The notes beneath the pieces are model-generated. The model worked only from the letters and a program-made list of their open reading frames with translations, did no database searches and had not been told where the DNA came from. 61,822 nucleotides of DNA from Bacillota bacterium (GTDB lineage Bacteria; Bacillota; Clostridia; Lachnospirales; Cellulosilyticaceae), in assembly GCA_023436395.1 (NCBI GenBank), contig JAEZJJ010000027.1:1-61822 (forward strand). Reading direction: 5' to 3'. The position numbers and the translations under genes are program-made. Positions 43,654 to 52,578 of this stretch are shown here, in pieces. How positions within the stretch are numbered: the first letter of the stretch is position 1; the number at the start of each line of letters is the position of its first letter.

Positions 43654-43699
43654 GGTCTTCTTGCTCTAAAAGAGATTTTATGAGTAGAAGGCCTTTTTT
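43654..43699 (+). terminator. Rho-independent terminator
   Basis: GGTCTTCT and AGAAGGCC arms with a partly paired loop and TTTTTT end. Confidence 0.8.
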
Positions 43700-43788
43700 G
43701 AGTTCATATATAATTATAATATTGTGTGCGAATATTAGTGATGGTATAATCTGAAAAGATAGAATAATATAAAAATAGAGGTGAAATC

Positions 43789-44532
43789 ATGGATCATATA
43801 GTAACCACACCTACGTCTAAGAAAAATAAAATCATACAAATATTAGTCACAGTAGTTCCCCATACAATTCCTGTATTAGTGGCACTTCTGTTTTTAGGAA
43901 CAACTTATGGCATATTAATGGCATCAAAAGGATATGGGCCTTTATGGTCAGTTCTAATGAGTGCAATTGCTTTTTGCGGTAGTATGCAATTTGTAGCGAT
44001 TACATTATTAACAGCACCTTTTGCACCTATTGCAGCCTTTTTTATGGCATTGATGGTAAATGCCAGGCATTTATTTTATGGTATTTCAATGCTTGAAAAG
44101 TATAGAGGGATTAAAAGGAGCAAACCTTTTTTAATCTATACCTTATGTGATGAGAATTTTTCTATTAATTATAGTGCTAAAATACCAGAGGGAATGAGTA
44201 AGGATTTATTTTATACCGTAGTCTCTTTACTCAATTATAGTTATTGGATTATAGGTAGTTTGATAGGTGGACTAATAGGCAACATGATTACCTTTAATAC
44301 AAAGGGGTTAGATTTTGCCCTCACTGCATTATTTGTGGTTATTTTTATTGACCAGTGGAGAGACACGAAGAATAGAGTATCGGGAATGATAGGGATTATA
44401 TGTTCTATTTTAGGCATTGTATTATTTGGGACCAAGCAGTTTATAGTACCCACGATGATTATTATCTTGATTCTACTCACATTATTAAGAAAGAAGCTAG
44501 AGGGGGTGCATGAGCATGATACTAACAAGTAG
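43789..44532 (+). CDS. azlC: AzlC family branched-chain amino acid exporter subunit, copy 1
   Basis: A 247-residue membrane protein. FLGTTYGILMASKGYGPLWS, AFFMALMVNARHLFYGISML and the long C-terminal hydrophobic region (LRKK end) are AzlC features. AzlCD export branched-chain amino acids or their analogues. It overlaps azlD and is duplicated downstream (44943-45686) at very high identity. Confidence 0.93.
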   Translation: MDHIVTTPTSKKNKIIQILVTVVPHTIPVLVALLFLGTTYGILMASKGYGPLWSVLMSAIAFCGSMQFVAITLLTAPFAPIAAFFMALMVNARHLFYGISMLEKYRGIKRSKPFLIYTLCDENFSINYSAKIPEGMSKDLFYTVVSLLNYSYWIIGSLIGGLIGNMITFNTKGLDFALTALFVVIFIDQWRDTKNRVSGMIGIICSILGIVLFGTKQFIVPTMIIILILLTLLRKKLEGVHEHDTNK

Positions 44533-44851
44533 TCAGACTTTTATAATGATATTAGCCATCGCATTGGGAACAATGATTACCAGGTTTTTGCCTTTTATCC
44601 TTTTCCCAGATCATAAAGAAGTGCCCCCCTATATTGAATACTTAGGAAAGGCATTGCCATGTGCGGTAATGGGTTTATTAGTAGTCTATTGTCTTAAAGA
44701 TACAGAGTTATTTGGAAAGCCTTATGCTCTACCTGAAACCATTGCAATATTATGTGTTATAGGTATACACTTGTGGCGGAAAAATACCTTACTGAGTATT
44801 GGTGGAGGAACGCTCATCTATATGCTTTTAGTTCAATATGTATTTGTGTAA
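44516..44851 (+). CDS. azlD: AzlD family small membrane subunit
   Basis: A 111-residue protein with four hydrophobic segments and the AzlD signature TRFLPFILFPDHKEVPPYIEYLGKALP-like stretch (about residues 18-44). AGAGGGGGT is 8 bases from ATG at 44516; the ATG at 44510 is too close to it. It partners with AzlC copy 1, whose 3' end it overlaps. Confidence 0.9.
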   Translation: MILTSSQTFIMILAIALGTMITRFLPFILFPDHKEVPPYIEYLGKALPCAVMGLLVVYCLKDTELFGKPYALPETIAILCVIGIHLWRKNTLLSIGGGTLIYMLLVQYVFV

Positions 44852-44942
44852 GTCTACATATTTTATGATGTAAAAATCAACTGCCGAGTTGAACTGCCTC
44901 CAATAAGTTAGACCTAAAAATATAAAAATAAGAGGTTAAATC

Positions 44943-45686
44943 ATGCATAATATAGTAAACACACCTACGCCTAAGAAAAACAAATTCATACAAATAATTG
45001 TTACAATAGTTCCACATACAATTCCTGTATTTGTAGCATATTTGTTTTTAGGAACAACTTATGGCATATTAATGGCATCAAAAGGGTATAGCCCTTTATG
45101 GTCAGTCTTAACGAGTATAATTGTTTTTTCTGGTAGCATACAATTTATAGCGATTACATTATTAACAGTATCTTTTGCACCTATTACAGCCTTTTTTATG
45201 GCATTGATAGTGAATGCCAGGCATTTATTTTATGGTATTTCAATGCTTGAAAAGTATAGAGGGATTAAAAAGAGTAAGCCATTTTTAATTTATACCTTAA
45301 GTGATGGGACCTTTTCTATTAATTATAGTGCCAAAATACCAGAAGGAATGAGTAAGGATTTATTTTATACCGTAGTCTCTCTACTCAATTATAGTTATTG
45401 GGCTATAGGTAGTTTGATAGGTGGACTAATAGGCAATATGATTACCTTTAATACAAAGGGACTAGATTTTGCCCTTACTGCATTATTTATTGTTATTTTT
45501 ATTGATCAGTGGAGGGAAACGAAGAATAGAATATCGGGACTGATAGGGATTGTATGCTCTATTATAGGGATTGTATTATTTGGGGCCAATCAGTTTATAG
45601 TACCCACGATGATTATTATCTTGCTTCTACTGACTTTATTAAGAAAGAAACTAGAGGGGGCATATCAGCATGATACTGACAAGTAG
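44943..45686 (+). CDS. azlC: AzlC family exporter subunit, copy 2
   Basis: A 247-residue near-duplicate of copy 1, with substitutions scattered through the protein (for example SPLWSVLTSIIVFSGSIQF for GPLWSVLMSAIAFCGSMQF). The reading frame is intact. Upstream 5' bases are also similar, showing that the duplication began before the start codon. It lacks a working AzlD partner of its own and may use copy 1's. Confidence 0.9.
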   Translation: MHNIVNTPTPKKNKFIQIIVTIVPHTIPVFVAYLFLGTTYGILMASKGYSPLWSVLTSIIVFSGSIQFIAITLLTVSFAPITAFFMALIVNARHLFYGISMLEKYRGIKKSKPFLIYTLSDGTFSINYSAKIPEGMSKDLFYTVVSLLNYSYWAIGSLIGGLIGNMITFNTKGLDFALTALFIVIFIDQWRETKNRISGLIGIVCSIIGIVLFGANQFIVPTMIIILLLLTLLRKKLEGAYQHDTDK

Positions 45687-45768
45687 TCAGGCTTTTATAA
45701 TGACATTAGCATGCTTTTGTTCAATGTGTTTTTGCATAAAACCACATATTCATGATGTAAAAATCTAA
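45670..45768 (+). pseudogene. azlD: azlD remnant (internal deletion and frameshift)
   Basis: The start ATGATACTGACAAGTAGTC matches azlD copy 1, and the 3' bases (ATGCTTTTGTTCAAT, then ATGATGTAAAAATC) match its end, but ~240 bases in between are missing and the frame is lost. The leftover ORF is 32 codons. This is a broken second azlD in the duplicated unit. Confidence 0.88.
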
Positions 45769-45774
45769 TTTATT

Positions 45775-45817
45775 AGGGGCACAACTATTTTTATTAGGAT
45801 AGGGTGCTCTTTTTATT
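45775..45817 (+). terminator. Terminator of the azl duplicate
   Basis: GGGGCAC...CTAT pairs with ATAG...GTGCTC, followed by TTTTT. Confidence 0.75.
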
Positions 45818-45939
45818 ATTTCATATTTAAGAGATAAGGTATAAATAGATGAAAAAGATATTTTATGTAAATCTGTTTTAAAGTATAATGTAAGAATAGC
45901 AACCCTATTGCTAAATATAAAAAACTCTATGGAGGAATT

Positions 45940-47634
45940 ATGAGAGGTAAGAAAATAAGTGCAGTACTTATGATAGTACTGATACTAGTAGGAGTAATAG
46001 CCCCCAGTGTACAAGGACAAGTTCTGTATCAAGATATGAGAGCTGTTTGGGTTTCTACAGTATATAATATGGACTATCCAAGCATAGAATCAAGAAACAA
46101 TCCAGAAAAGCAAAAAGAGGAGTACATACAATTGCTAGACAGATTACAAGAGCTAGGTATGAATACAGTGTTTGTACAAGTCCGCCCTAAGGCAGATGCC
46201 CTTTATAAATCCAGTATTAATCCTTGGTCAGATATTTTAACAGGTACCCAGGGCAAAGACCCAGGATACGATCCAATGGCATTTATTATTGAGGAAACTC
46301 ACAAAAGAGGGATGGAATTTCATGCATGGCTTAATCCTTATAGGGTAACAACCTCAGGGACTAATATCAATGCTTTAGCCCAAAATCATCCTGCTCGTCT
46401 TAATCCTAATTGGGTGATTTCATATGATAATAGGTTGTACTACAATCCTGCCCTTCCTGAGGTGCAACAACATATTGCAGATACAGTGGCAGAGATTGTA
46501 ACGAAGTATGATGTGGATGGGATTCATTTTGATGACTACTTTTATCCATCTAATTATCCATTGCCAGCAGGAGAAGGAAAAGATGGAGCTGTTGCCAATA
46601 GTAGAAGACAAGATATCAATCAAATGGTTCAAAAGGTCTATAAGACCATTAAAAAGATAGATTCTTCTGTGGACTTTGGTATTAGTCCTATTGGCATTTG
46701 GAAAAACCAAAGTTCTGATCCAGAAGGTTCTTTAACATCTGGAGGAGAAGGCTACTATTCTGTTTTTGCAGATGCTAAGGCTTGGACTCAAAATGGGTGG
46801 ATTGATTATATTGTCCCTCAAATCTACTGGGAAATAGGACATGCAAAGGCTGATTATGCCACACTAGTAGAATGGTGGGCAAATGCTGTTAGAGGCACAA
46901 ATGTAAAGCTCTACATTGGGCAAGGCATTTATAAAGATGAAATAGCAAGTACTATTACCAAAAATTTAAGTGTAAACAGAAAATACTTCAATGTGAAGGG
47001 AAATGCTTACTTTAGTTTAAGGGACTTATTAGCTAATAGACAAGGTGTGGCCGAAAGTATAAAAGAGTATCACAGAACACAAGCACCGGCTGTGATTTAT
47101 ACAAAAGGGACTGTAACAGCTACTAGTCTCAATATAAGAAAAGGACCAGGTACGAACTATCCTATTTTAGGAAAGCTGAATGCCAAAGATACAGTCAAAG
47201 TCATTGATGCATCAAGTGGATGGTATCAACTACTTTTACCTACAGGAGAAGTAGGTTATGTATCCAAAGAGTATATTACCCTATCTAAAGATATTCGTTT
47301 GATTATTAATCAAAAACAAGTAGAACCTGCAGTAGCACCAGTTATTTCAAATAATACAACTTTAGTACCTATACGTATCATTAGTGAAGAATTAGGAAGC
47401 ACAGTGAACTGGGATAATACGAAAAAGCGTGTTACCATTCAAAAAGGAAAAGATGTCATAGAACTTTATATAGGTAGCAAAACAGCTTATGTGAATGGTA
47501 AAGCAGTAACATTATTAACCGCACCTATTATTAAACAAGGAACCACGTTAGTTCCTATTCGATTTATTAGTGAACAATTAGGTGCTTATGTAGAATGGGA
47601 TCATACAGAAAAGATGATTATGATTCATCAATAA
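45940..47634 (+). CDS. GHL10-type glycosyl hydrolase-like exported protein with SH3 and Cu-amine-oxidase-like domains
   Basis: A 564-residue protein with a signal peptide (residues ~8-24, PSVQGQ cleavage region). The N-terminal GHL10 domain (residues ~32-370) has MRAVWVSTVYNMDYPS, FVQVRPKADALY, FHAWLNPYRVT and VDGIHFDDYFYP. An SH3b domain (ATSLNIRKGPGTNYPILGKL to GEVGYVSKEYI) follows, then a copper amine oxidase N-terminal-like domain (LVPIRIISEELGS; LVPIRFISEQLGA). The modules suggest a wall-associated glycosidase. GGAGGAATT precedes ATG. Confidence 0.9.
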   Translation: MRGKKISAVLMIVLILVGVIAPSVQGQVLYQDMRAVWVSTVYNMDYPSIESRNNPEKQKEEYIQLLDRLQELGMNTVFVQVRPKADALYKSSINPWSDILTGTQGKDPGYDPMAFIIEETHKRGMEFHAWLNPYRVTTSGTNINALAQNHPARLNPNWVISYDNRLYYNPALPEVQQHIADTVAEIVTKYDVDGIHFDDYFYPSNYPLPAGEGKDGAVANSRRQDINQMVQKVYKTIKKIDSSVDFGISPIGIWKNQSSDPEGSLTSGGEGYYSVFADAKAWTQNGWIDYIVPQIYWEIGHAKADYATLVEWWANAVRGTNVKLYIGQGIYKDEIASTITKNLSVNRKYFNVKGNAYFSLRDLLANRQGVAESIKEYHRTQAPAVIYTKGTVTATSLNIRKGPGTNYPILGKLNAKDTVKVIDASSGWYQLLLPTGEVGYVSKEYITLSKDIRLIINQKQVEPAVAPVISNNTTLVPIRIISEELGSTVNWDNTKKRVTIQKGKDVIELYIGSKTAYVNGKAVTLLTAPIIKQGTTLVPIRFISEQLGAYVEWDHTEKMIMIHQ

Positions 47635-47658
47635 TAGAGAAAGCTTAGTTAAAATAAT

Positions 47659-47713
47659 AAAAAACATCTTAAGTCAAACCTTATTATTAGGATCGGACTT
47701 AAGATGTTTTTTA
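47659..47713 (+). terminator. Rho-independent terminator
   Basis: AAAAACATCTTAAGTC and GACTTAAGATGTTTTTT make a 16-base stem with a T tail. Confidence 0.92.
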
Positions 47714-47822
47714 AATTATTAGTCAAAAAAGATAAGGATATGTTATAGTGATAAAGTGAGACTAGAAGGAATTAGAAAGTAATTGCAATCAACAAGTCTA
47801 AAGTGAAAGGATAAAATGAGAT

Positions 47823-48869
47823 ATGATAAAGTTAGTAAAAAAATTAAGCATGGCTCTATCTATAGTGGTTACAACAATGTTATTAGCAGGTTGTAGCGGA
47901 AAAGAAACCATTACTTTTTTTAATTACGGTGCCAATATAGATAATGAAACCCTTAAAGCATTTGAAGAGGAATATGGTATTAGGGTAAAAATGGATACCT
48001 TTGATGATATGGAAGCTATGTATCTAAAATTAACAGGTAGTGATGTTAAATATGATGTGGTTTTAGTTTCAGATGCCTTAATGCCAAGGATGATTGAAGA
48101 GGGACTGTTACAGGAGATCAATAAAAACAACGTTCCTAACTTAGTTCAAATGGATGAAGAATACTTAGATTTAAGCATAGATCCTGGTAACAAATATTCT
48201 GTGCCGTATATGTTTGGGACAATAGGAATCATTTATGATAAAAATCAAGTGACAGAGACAGTAGATAGTTGGGATATATTATGGAATGAAAAATATAAGG
48301 ATAAAATATTTATGTTTGATACTTATAGAGATACATTAGGAGTAGCTTTAAAAAAGCTAGGCTACTCAATGAACTCAGAAAATCCAGAGGAACTAGAAGC
48401 TGCTAAAGCGTTGTTACTAGAACAAAGAGAACTTGTAGATCCTAAGTATGGGGTAGATAATGGGACTGCAATGATTGCAAATGGTGAGACTGCACTAAAT
48501 ATGATTTGGTCAGGAGAAGGGCTTAATTTGCAAGAGGAATATCCAAACCTTGTGTATACCATTCCTAAAGAGGGCGTGAATTTTTGGATTGATAGCTTAT
48601 GTATTCCAGCTAATGCCACGAATGTAAGTGGGGCAGAGAAGTTCATTAACTTTGTAAGTGATAAAGAGAGCGCACTGAGAATAGCAGATGAAATTGGTTA
48701 TACAACCCCTAATAAAGAAGCGAGAGCAGAGCAGCCAGACCATGTAAGGAACAATCCTAATGCTTATATGCCAAAAGAATTAATGGCATTAAGTGAGATC
48801 TACACGCCATTATCACTAGAGGCGAGACAATTATACGATCATGTATGGACACAAATTAAAGTCAATTAA
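47823..48869 (+). CDS. potD: PotD-like spermidine/putrescine binding lipoprotein (orphan)
   Basis: A 348-residue lipoprotein (lipobox LLAGC, Cys24). TFFNYGANIDNETLKAFEEE, the YDVVLVSDALMPRMIEEG segment and SVPYMFGTIGIIYDKN fit polyamine-type SBP_bac_8/PotD receptors. No PotABC genes are near, so it may pair with a transporter elsewhere. The start ATG is at 47823, with an out-of-frame ATG 8 bases before it and AAAGGA further upstream. Confidence 0.88.
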   Translation: MIKLVKKLSMALSIVVTTMLLAGCSGKETITFFNYGANIDNETLKAFEEEYGIRVKMDTFDDMEAMYLKLTGSDVKYDVVLVSDALMPRMIEEGLLQEINKNNVPNLVQMDEEYLDLSIDPGNKYSVPYMFGTIGIIYDKNQVTETVDSWDILWNEKYKDKIFMFDTYRDTLGVALKKLGYSMNSENPEELEAAKALLLEQRELVDPKYGVDNGTAMIANGETALNMIWSGEGLNLQEEYPNLVYTIPKEGVNFWIDSLCIPANATNVSGAEKFINFVSDKESALRIADEIGYTTPNKEARAEQPDHVRNNPNAYMPKELMALSEIYTPLSLEARQLYDHVWTQIKVN

Positions 48870-48944
48870 TTAGCATAGATAAAACTAATAGAAAATCGTA
48901 GTAAAAATGATTAAGCAGGAGAAAACTTTAAGGAGGTTATAGCT

Positions 48945-49433
48945 ATGAAAACAGTAGTCGTTTATTTTTCACTTGAGGGACACACTCATTATGTAGCAGA
49001 AGAGATAGCACACTACTTAGGGGCAGAGACATTAAGATTAGAAACGGTAAAAGCTTCACCTAAAGGGAAATTTGCAAAAATGTTTTTGGGAGGAATGTCA
49101 GCCCTATTTAAACAAAGTCCAGAACTTAGAGACTATACTTTTAATGAAGAGCAATATGATTGCATCATTATTGGGACTCCTGTTTGGGCGAGTACTTATG
49201 TACCAGCTATTAGAACATTTGTTAAGGCCCATGACCTAAAAGGGAAAAAGTTAGCCTTTTATGCTTGTAGTGCAAGTGGAGATGCAAGCAAGTGCTTGGA
49301 GCATTTAAGAAATGAAATGGGAAAGCCTATAGCAGAGTTAAGTCTTAGAGATCCGAGCAAAAATATGTCTCAGGAACAACAAGGAAGTTTAGAAGCATTT
49401 TATAAGCAGATTAAAATTAAAGGACAAGTTTAG
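48945..49433 (+). CDS. Flavodoxin family protein
   Basis: A 162-residue flavoprotein. The FMN phosphate loop is YFSLEGHTHYVAEEIA (S/T-rich) at residues 6-22, with GTPVWASTYVPAIRTFV and FYACSASGDASKCLEHLR as the two other flavin loops. It serves as an electron carrier or quinone-reductase-like protein. Ribosome site AAGGAGGTT. Confidence 0.9.
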   Translation: MKTVVVYFSLEGHTHYVAEEIAHYLGAETLRLETVKASPKGKFAKMFLGGMSALFKQSPELRDYTFNEEQYDCIIIGTPVWASTYVPAIRTFVKAHDLKGKKLAFYACSASGDASKCLEHLRNEMGKPIAELSLRDPSKNMSQEQQGSLEAFYKQIKIKGQV

Positions 49434-49447
49434 ACTTGTCCTTTTAA
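49419..49447 (+). terminator. Terminator overlapping the flavodoxin stop
   Basis: AAAGGACAAG, then TTTAGA loop, CTTGTCCTTTT. The stop codon is inside the loop. Confidence 0.85.
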
Positions 49448-49495
49448 TAATTTAATTTGTGAATTACTAAGATTATTCAATTAAATTATTAAAAG

Positions 49496-49834
49496 TTATT
49501 GTAGTTTCCTATATTTCTCAAACGCTTTTTCTGAATCAATATGAACATCTTTGAATAAAATAATTAACCAAATAACAATTGCTATAATTGCACAGTACCT
49601 ACTGAAAAAATATGCTAAAATTGCTCCTGTAAATAAAATTATAGACCAAAGGAAAAGAGAATTTCTCATATCTATGCTCATTTTCTTTTTATCATATTTT
49701 TCTCGTTCCTCTTTAGACATAGTATTAAATCCACTAATTAATATTGCACCTTTTTCTTTTAATAGAGCAAAAATAATTGAGAGTATTACAAAGAACATTG
49801 CAAGTATTAAACATATTATCGCCCCTATATTCAT
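49496..49834 (-). CDS. DUF3784-like membrane protein
   Basis: A 112-residue protein. Hydrophobic helices at residues ~4-25, 65-82 and 84-102, with the soluble loop ISGFNTMSKEEREKYDKKKM. GISTM/GYNTM-type segments followed by a charged loop are DUF3784 features. Function is not known. The ATG at 49834 is 9 bases from AGGGAG; the ATG at 49843 overlaps the site. It is on the opposite strand to the flavodoxin gene. Confidence 0.75.
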   Translation of the reverse strand: MNIGAIICLILAMFFVILSIIFALLKEKGAILISGFNTMSKEEREKYDKKKMSIDMRNSLFLWSIILFTGAILAYFFSRYCAIIAIVIWLIILFKDVHIDSEKAFEKYRKLQ

Positions 49835-49902
49835 AATACCCATCTCCCTTCATAAGAGTAAGCAAAGAACACTTCATCTGCTTCAATAACCTCATCAACC
49901 AT
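49831..49902 (-). CDS. Possible 23-residue leader peptide
   Basis: ATG at 49902 (reading left) follows TGGAGG with 8 bases between, and encodes MVDEVIEADEVFFAYSYEGR plus WVL, ending at a TGA that overlaps the DUF3784 start. Small and unproven. It could be a coupled leader or a remnant gene end. Confidence 0.35.
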   Translation of the reverse strand: MVDEVIEADEVFFAYSYEGRWVL

Positions 49903-50002
49903 AGTTTTAACCTCCACAACTTCTTATATCTATAATACAACCTAGCCTTTAAAATTCAATCAATTATCAACACATATTTAAAATATAGCCAAATATTTAA
50001 TA

Positions 50003-50044
50003 CCCACTATGGCTGAATTTCATAGTAGTCATAGTGGGCTTTTG
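50003..50044. terminator. Hairpin, probable terminator
   Basis: CCCACTATG and CATAGTGGG arms with a T tract on the plus strand and a shorter AT-rich tail on the minus strand. It lies downstream of the minus-strand MATE gene. Confidence 0.7.
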
Positions 50045-50080
50045 CATATTAAGATTAATAAAAAGAATGAAAGATTTGTA

Positions 50081-51481
50081 CTAAGACTGAGGACTAGGAG
50101 TTAGTTCTGTTTGAGTCTCAAGTTTCTTCATATGATGTAATTCTTTATTAATCATAATAAAGGTCACTACAAAGGCTAAGGCATCAGCCAGTGGTGCAGC
50201 AAATAAGATACCATCAATGCCATAGAAGATTGGTAAAATAATAATGAGAGGTATTAAGAAAATGACTTGTCTTGAAAGGGAAAGGACCACTCCCTTAATA
50301 GCTTTACCAATAGCGGCAAAGAAGTTAGAAGAAATAATTTGTACCCCATTAATAAATACCATAAATAAAAAGATACGCATAAACTTAACAGCAAATTCAA
50401 AGTACAATGCATCTCCAGTTCCAAAGAGAGAAATAACTTGTTTTGGGAAAAATTGAAAAGCAATCATACCTATAAAGGAGATAACAAGGGTCCAAGAAAT
50501 GGCAAGTTTATAAATACCTCTCACACGATGATAGTTTTTAGCACCGTAATTAAAGCTCACAATAGGCTGACTACCCTGAGAAATACCAATAATAAAAGAA
50601 AGTAAAATAGCATTTGTTTTCATTACAATACCACTACAAGCAAGAGGAATTTCACTGCCGTAAATAGATTGTGCACCATAATAAATAAGAGAGTTATTAA
50701 GGACAATCTGAACAAGGGTAATGGTTAGCTGATTAAGGCTATTGCTCATACCTAGTGAAGCAATTTTAAGACACTCTAGGAGATGAGGTCTAAAATGATG
50801 TTTTTTTAGATTAATATGTTTGAAACGACGTACGTAAAAAATGGCCATTAAAAAAGAAGCAAATTGTCCAATAATGGTAGCTAAGGCTGCGCCTTCCATT
50901 CCCATATTCAATATAAAGATAAAAATGGGATCTAAAATGGTATTCACAACTGCACCTATTAACATGCAAGTCATAGAAAACTTAGGGCTACCATCAGCCC
51001 TTGCTAAATTACTCATACCATTTGTCATAATAAGAAGGGGCATACCAATAGCGGTAATTTGGGTATAAGGTTTTGCAAAAGGCATAATCTCAGGTGTACT
51101 ACCAAAAAGTACAAGAAGGGGTTCTAAACACAATAAAATAATAATAAAGTAAGCTATACCGAATACTACCATCATCACAATGGCATTCCCTACAGCCTTA
51201 GCGGCTTCTTCTTTACGATTAGCACCTAGGGCAAGAGCGTAGCGTGCTGCACTTCCCACACCAATGAGTAAAGCAATAGCAAGACAGATGGTAGTGAGAG
51301 GGTAAGCAACATTAGTGGCGGCGTTACCTAGATAACCGACACCCTGACCAATGAAAATCTGGTCAACAATATTATAAAGAGAACTTACAAGCATAGCTAC
51401 AATACTAGGGATAGCATAACCTCTTAAGAGGTTGGGAAGTTTTTCATAACCAAGTGGATTTTCCTGTTTTACTGCTGTCAT
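50081..51481 (-). CDS. MATE family efflux transporter
   Basis: A ~466-residue, 12-helix MATE protein. GYAIPSIVAMLVSSLYNIVD, QIFIGQGVGYLGNAATNVA and the repeated second half (ISQGSQPIVSFNYGAK) are typical of NorM/MepA-like antiporters exporting cationic drugs with Na+ or H+. Preferred start 51481 is 7 bases from AAGGAA; ATG at 51487 is almost on top of it. It is encoded behind marR, which has its own operator, so it is likely part of a MarR-controlled efflux operon. Confidence 0.92.
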   Translation of the reverse strand: MTAVKQENPLGYEKLPNLLRGYAIPSIVAMLVSSLYNIVDQIFIGQGVGYLGNAATNVAYPLTTICLAIALLIGVGSAARYALALGANRKEEAAKAVGNAIVMMVVFGIAYFIIILLCLEPLLVLFGSTPEIMPFAKPYTQITAIGMPLLIMTNGMSNLARADGSPKFSMTCMLIGAVVNTILDPIFIFILNMGMEGAALATIIGQFASFLMAIFYVRRFKHINLKKHHFRPHLLECLKIASLGMSNSLNQLTITLVQIVLNNSLIYYGAQSIYGSEIPLACSGIVMKTNAILLSFIIGISQGSQPIVSFNYGAKNYHRVRGIYKLAISWTLVISFIGMIAFQFFPKQVISLFGTGDALYFEFAVKFMRIFLFMVFINGVQIISSNFFAAIGKAIKGVVLSLSRQVIFLIPLIIILPIFYGIDGILFAAPLADALAFVVTFIMINKELHHMKKLETQTELTPSPQS

Positions 51482-51503
51482 ATTCATTTCCTTTCTTATA
51501 AAA

Positions 51504-51944
51504 TTAATCTTCGAGTTCAATTTCCTTTGTGACCTCATAAATAGCCTTCATACCAGCTTTATTAATAAACTCAAGAAATTTACTTTGCTCTTCAGCTGAA
51601 AAATCTTCCAAAAGACGTTTATACCAATTTTGTTGGATATCAATAATTTGCTTACTAGCTGCCAATCCTTTTTCAGTTGGAAATAAGCAATAGGTACGTT
51701 TATCTTTCCTAAGAGGTTCTCTTCTGATAAAGCCTTGTGTTTCTAAGTAAGCAATAGAGCGTGTGATATTACTTGGATGTATATAAAAGTTTGTCACAAA
51801 ACGGTCCTGTGTTATACCAGGTTCGGCGCATATTTTTATAATATACATATGTTGGCTACTATTAAGACCGAGAGGTGCCAGCTCTCTATCTAGATGAATC
51901 TTGGTATAACGGTCTGTAATAGAAAGCCATTTTAAAAATTCCAT
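51504..51944 (-). CDS. MarR family regulator (MATE operon)
   Basis: A 146-residue winged-helix regulator. LNSSQHMYIIKICAEPGITQ, then the HPSNITRSIAYLETQGFIRR recognition helix and PLRKDKRTYCLFPTEKG wing. RBS GAGGTGAT lies before ATG at 51944; the frame is open upstream but without support. It precedes the MATE gene by ~20 bases. Probably a repressor acting on the palindromes at 51979-52010, which overlap the promoter -35. Confidence 0.9.
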   Translation of the reverse strand: MEFLKWLSITDRYTKIHLDRELAPLGLNSSQHMYIIKICAEPGITQDRFVTNFYIHPSNITRSIAYLETQGFIRREPLRKDKRTYCLFPTEKGLAASKQIIDIQQNWYKRLLEDFSAEEQSKFLEFINKAGMKAIYEVTKEIELED

Positions 51945-51962
51945 AAAATCACCTCTAAAGAC

Positions 51963-52010
51963 ATTATACCTTAAAAAGTTGCGCACGCAAACATTTATTT
52001 GCGCGCGCAA
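51963..52010 (-). promoter_or_regulatory. MarR promoter and two palindromic operators
   Basis: TTGCGCACGCAA at 51979-51990 and TTGCGCGCGCAA at 51999-52010 are two near-identical palindromes 20 bases apart. They sit over the minus-strand -35 (TTGCGT, 51985-51990); the -10 (TATAAT) is at 51963-51968 with a 16-base spacer. GC-rich palindromes in AT-rich DNA stand out. They are the likely binding sites of the adjacent MarR. Confidence 0.8.
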
Positions 52011-52085
52011 TTCTGAAGAGAATGTTATTTGGCGAGTCATTAGGGAGTATGCTATAATGAAATTATGATTAGGTAAAAGAACAGG

Positions 52086-52523
52086 ATGGGATATATGGAA
52101 GAGGAACGAAGAATAGGCATATTACTGAAGAGGGTTAATAATATTTATAAACGTAATTTCAATAATAAAATAGCAGAGATTAACCTTACAACCGCTCAGT
52201 GTGATGTGTTAGGTTTCTTACGTGCAAAAGAAGGACAAGAAGTGAATCCCATTGATCTTGAAAAAAATCTTAATTTAACCAGACCTACAGTCACAGGTTT
52301 ATTAAAAAGATTAGAAGAAAAAGGATTTATTAGACTAGAGGCTAGCTGTAGAGATCATCGATATAAACAAATCCTTTTAACGGAGAAAGCAGATAGACAC
52401 CACCAAGAAATGTTAAGCAATTTAAGAGAAGTGGAAGAACAATTATACAAAGATATAAGTGAGGAAGAAAAAGAAGTACTCATTAGTATTCTTAATAAAA
52501 TATTACGCAATATGTCTCTATAA
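52086..52523 (+). CDS. MarR family regulator
   Basis: A 145-residue MarR protein, oriented away from the MATE-operon MarR. LTTAQCDVLGFLRAKEGQEV, NLTRPTVTGLLKRLEEKGFI and RDHRYKQILLTEKA are the winged helix. The start could be 52086 or 52095; neither has a strong ribosome site. The nitroreductase and ABC exporter downstream may be its targets. Confidence 0.9.
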   Translation: MGYMEEERRIGILLKRVNNIYKRNFNNKIAEINLTTAQCDVLGFLRAKEGQEVNPIDLEKNLNLTRPTVTGLLKRLEEKGFIRLEASCRDHRYKQILLTEKADRHHQEMLSNLREVEEQLYKDISEEEKEVLISILNKILRNMSL

Positions 52524-52578
52524 TTTAAGGCATAACAAGAAACCTCAGAACAATAATAGGGGAAAATAGGAGGAGTAT

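Noticed and set aside
43789..45686. Two azlC copies as an assembly artefact
   Set aside because: The copies differ at many positions across the gene, including amino acid changes, so they are distinct loci.
47823..48869. A complete polyamine transporter
   Set aside because: Only the receptor is present; no ATPase or permease genes adjoin it.
49734..49940. 68-codon minus-strand ORF beginning MYYRYKKLWR
   Set aside because: It overlaps the better-supported DUF3784 and leader ORFs, has a Cys/Arg-rich unlikely composition and no ribosome site.
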